Of a stretch of DNA of 64,000 nucleotides, positions 63,964 to 64,000 are shown piece after piece. How positions within the stretch are numbered: the first letter of the stretch is position 1; each line of letters opens with the position of its first letter. The DNA is from Viscum album (taxonomy: Eukaryota > Streptophyta > Magnoliopsida > Santalales > Viscaceae): assembly GCA_963277665.1 (NCBI GenBank), contig OY728123.1, forward strand, positions 628,120,915-628,184,914. The letters are read 5' to 3'. A program made the translations under genes and the position numbers. The notes below the pieces were generated by a model, which worked only from the letters and a program-made list of their open reading frames with translations, was not told the origin of the DNA and made no database searches.

Positions 63964-64000
63964 TACTAGAAGATCCCAGCCGAAGCTCTCGCCTCCTAAA
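63964..64000 (-). mobile_element. E6 continues past the window
   Basis: The last bases continue in the protease region; the remaining pol start, gag, primer site and 5' LTR are outside. Confidence 0.5.

Larger units (their letters stand above)
49831..64000 (-). mobile_element. E6: GC-richer gypsy element, split by E5, cut by window end
   Basis: The 3' LTR runs from TGTCAAGACAC at about 49,831 to GGGGCTTTACA at 60,800, interrupted by E5. Joining 49,831-49,922 with 57,603-60,800 gives an LTR of about 3.3 kb. The two edges form an imperfect inverted repeat (TGTCAAGACAC and TGTAAAGCCCC). A polypurine tract follows at 60,801-60,815, then a pol gene on the minus strand. The 5' LTR lies beyond the window. 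The GC-rich 49,831-49,917 stretch, isolated among AT-rich DNA, is explained by belonging to this LTR. Confidence 0.7.

Noticed and set aside
1..64000. Host protein-coding genes, tRNA or rRNA genes
   Set aside because: I looked for long exons, splice-bounded conserved motifs and tRNA-like cloverleaf boxes outside the elements and saw none I could support.

Overview
The window looks like nuclear DNA from a plant with a large, repeat-filled genome. I see no host gene, tRNA, rRNA or bacterial-type operon. Nearly all of it can be read as a nest of decayed Ty3/gypsy LTR retrotransposons. They use an initiator-methionine-type primer site, have long LTRs (about 2.2 to 4.5 kb), and several pol genes end in a chromodomain-like tail of the kind seen in the Tekay/Del group of chromoviruses. 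Which plant this is cannot be told from the sequence. Positions 1 to about 49,800 are strongly AT-rich (16 of 60 bases are G or C in the first line) and very poor in CpG, as expected of old, once-methylated repeats.

Layout. I number the elements E0 to E7. E0 (minus strand) is the oldest layer: its integrase lies at 1-1,284 and its gag to RNase H part at 24,805-28,397. The two parts are separated by E1 (1,285-24,799, minus), which is split by E2 (5,426-15,099, minus) just inside its 3' LTR. A further LTR-like block, E7 (about 16.3-18.2 kb), probably interrupts the E1 pol gene. E3 (28,398-49,805, minus, LTRs about 4.5 kb) abuts E0 and is split inside its integrase by E4 (33,433-42,526, minus). 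E6 (from about 49,831 past the window end, minus) is GC-richer and has the best-preserved pol (60,835-64,000). Its LTR is split by E5 (49,923-57,597), the only plus-strand element, flanked by the 5 bp duplication GTAAA.

How the parts relate. Each assignment rests on independent signs: paired LTRs, a primer-binding site beside the 5' LTR, a polypurine tract beside the 3' LTR, and fossil protein motifs (zinc knuckle, RT, RNase H, integrase) in the expected order and strand. None of the elements can be autonomous now. E6 has lost recognisable catalytic residues in both RT and integrase, E2 and E5 have internal regions of only about 2 kb, and the rest carry frequent stops and frameshifts.

The most unusual parts are a small ORF-like sequence with a following AATAAA inside both LTRs of E5, a CpG-rich, about 0.5 kb GC-rich island inside the LTR of E6, and a short sequence module shared by the LTRs of E1, E2 and E3. 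I found no sign of a new enzymatic or defence system. All boundaries were read by eye and may be off by several bases, more where stated.
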